Assembly: GCA_028686145.1 (NCBI GenBank)
Contig: JAQUCQ010000205.1
Coordinates: forward strand, 1-6,307
Direction: 5' to 3'
Length of the DNA stretch: 6,307 nucleotides
Source of the DNA: Desulfuromonadaceae bacterium
GTDB lineage: Bacteria; Desulfobacterota; Desulfuromonadia; Geobacterales; Pseudopelobacteraceae
Below the pieces are notes generated by a model. That model worked only from the letters and a program-made list of their open reading frames with translations. It did no database searches and was not told the DNA's origin. Of the stretch, positions 6,160-6,307 are shown one piece after another (position 1 is the stretch's first letter; each line of letters opens with the position of its first letter). Position numbers and translations under genes: made by a program.

Positions 6160-6307
6160 GTGGCGCAGCCCGGCACGTACGCGCCCGTGCCGCCGCCGGG
6201 CGAGAGCTGGGTGTAGCCCGTGATGTCCGAGGGCATCACGTCCGGCGTGAACTGCATGCGTTTATACGAAAGGTCCATCGCCCGCGAAAAGGCGAGCGCC
6301 ATGGTGG
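6160..6307 (-). CDS. Internal fragment of a MoxR-family AAA+ ATPase (partial at both ends)
   Basis: Read on the minus strand from the window edge, the frame encodes T-MALAFSRAMDLSYKRMQFT and continues PDVMPSDITGY...GAYVPG. This is the MoxR (AAA_3) segment just after the Walker A GKT, with the hallmark QFTPDxxPSDxTG and the PG that precedes the Walker B LADEIN. Walker A itself lies beyond the window end. Walker B, sensor and arginine-finger regions are missing because the sequence switches to the DUF77 gene at about 6160. MoxR ATPases are chaperone-like enzymes often paired with DUF58 and VWA-domain proteins, none of which is visible here. At about 69% GC it differs strongly from everything else in the window and probably comes from another genome. 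The exact junction is uncertain by several bases. Confidence 0.7.

Noticed and set aside
6015..6302. 95-aa minus-strand open frame read as one protein
   Set aside because: Only the part from about 6160 to 6302 looks like MoxR; the rest is antisense to the DUF77 start and leader, so the fusion is an artefact of the join.

Overview
The window carries the replication-initiation cluster dnaN-recF-gyrB of a bacterium, all on the + strand, followed by a structured intergenic region, a decayed gene remnant, a Bax inhibitor-1 family membrane protein gene and the start of a thiamine-binding (DUF77) gene. GyrB has the long Toprim-domain insertion of Gram-negative type (about 800 aa). The overall style of GyrB, the YccA/BI-1 protein and the DUF77 N-terminus resembles Desulfuromonadota/Geobacterales. 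That assignment is inferred from remembered protein similarity and was not tested by a search. Base composition is moderate in most of the window (roughly 35% GC in early dnaN, rising to about 50% in gyrB).

Layout. 1-120: AT-rich leader of dnaN, with two weak DnaA-box-like 9-mers and a strong Shine-Dalgarno; dnaA would be expected upstream but is not visible here. 121-2352: dnaN (sliding clamp) and recF, separated by 9 bp. 2357-4759: gyrB, 4 bp after the recF stop, with its ribosome binding site inside the end of recF. These three genes look like one transcription unit. 4760-4945: non-coding, holding a compact potential three-way-junction fold (4771-4825) and a strong terminator inside a longer imperfect palindrome (4838-4909). 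4946-5209: C-terminal half of a putative molybdenum-carrier/cpYpsA (SLOG-type) protein with no N-terminal half, probably a pseudogene. 5283-5978: seven-helix BI-1/YccA membrane protein. 6067-about 6159: first 31 codons of an MTH1187/DUF77 thiamine-binding protein.

At about 6160 the sequence changes abruptly. The DUF77 frame loses its family similarity, GC jumps from about 39% to about 69%, and the remaining 148 bases encode, on the minus strand, an internal piece of a MoxR-family AAA+ ATPase. This is a join between two unrelated sequences: most simply a chimeric contig end, less likely a real rearrangement.

Functionally, DnaN, RecF and GyrB serve replication, gap repair and supercoiling and are the classic origin-proximal set. 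The downstream genes are unrelated in function. I found no CRISPR array, tRNA, rRNA or intact mobile element, and no convincing new multi-gene system. The most useful observations are the chimeric end, the truncated SLOG-like gene and the structured DNA after gyrB.
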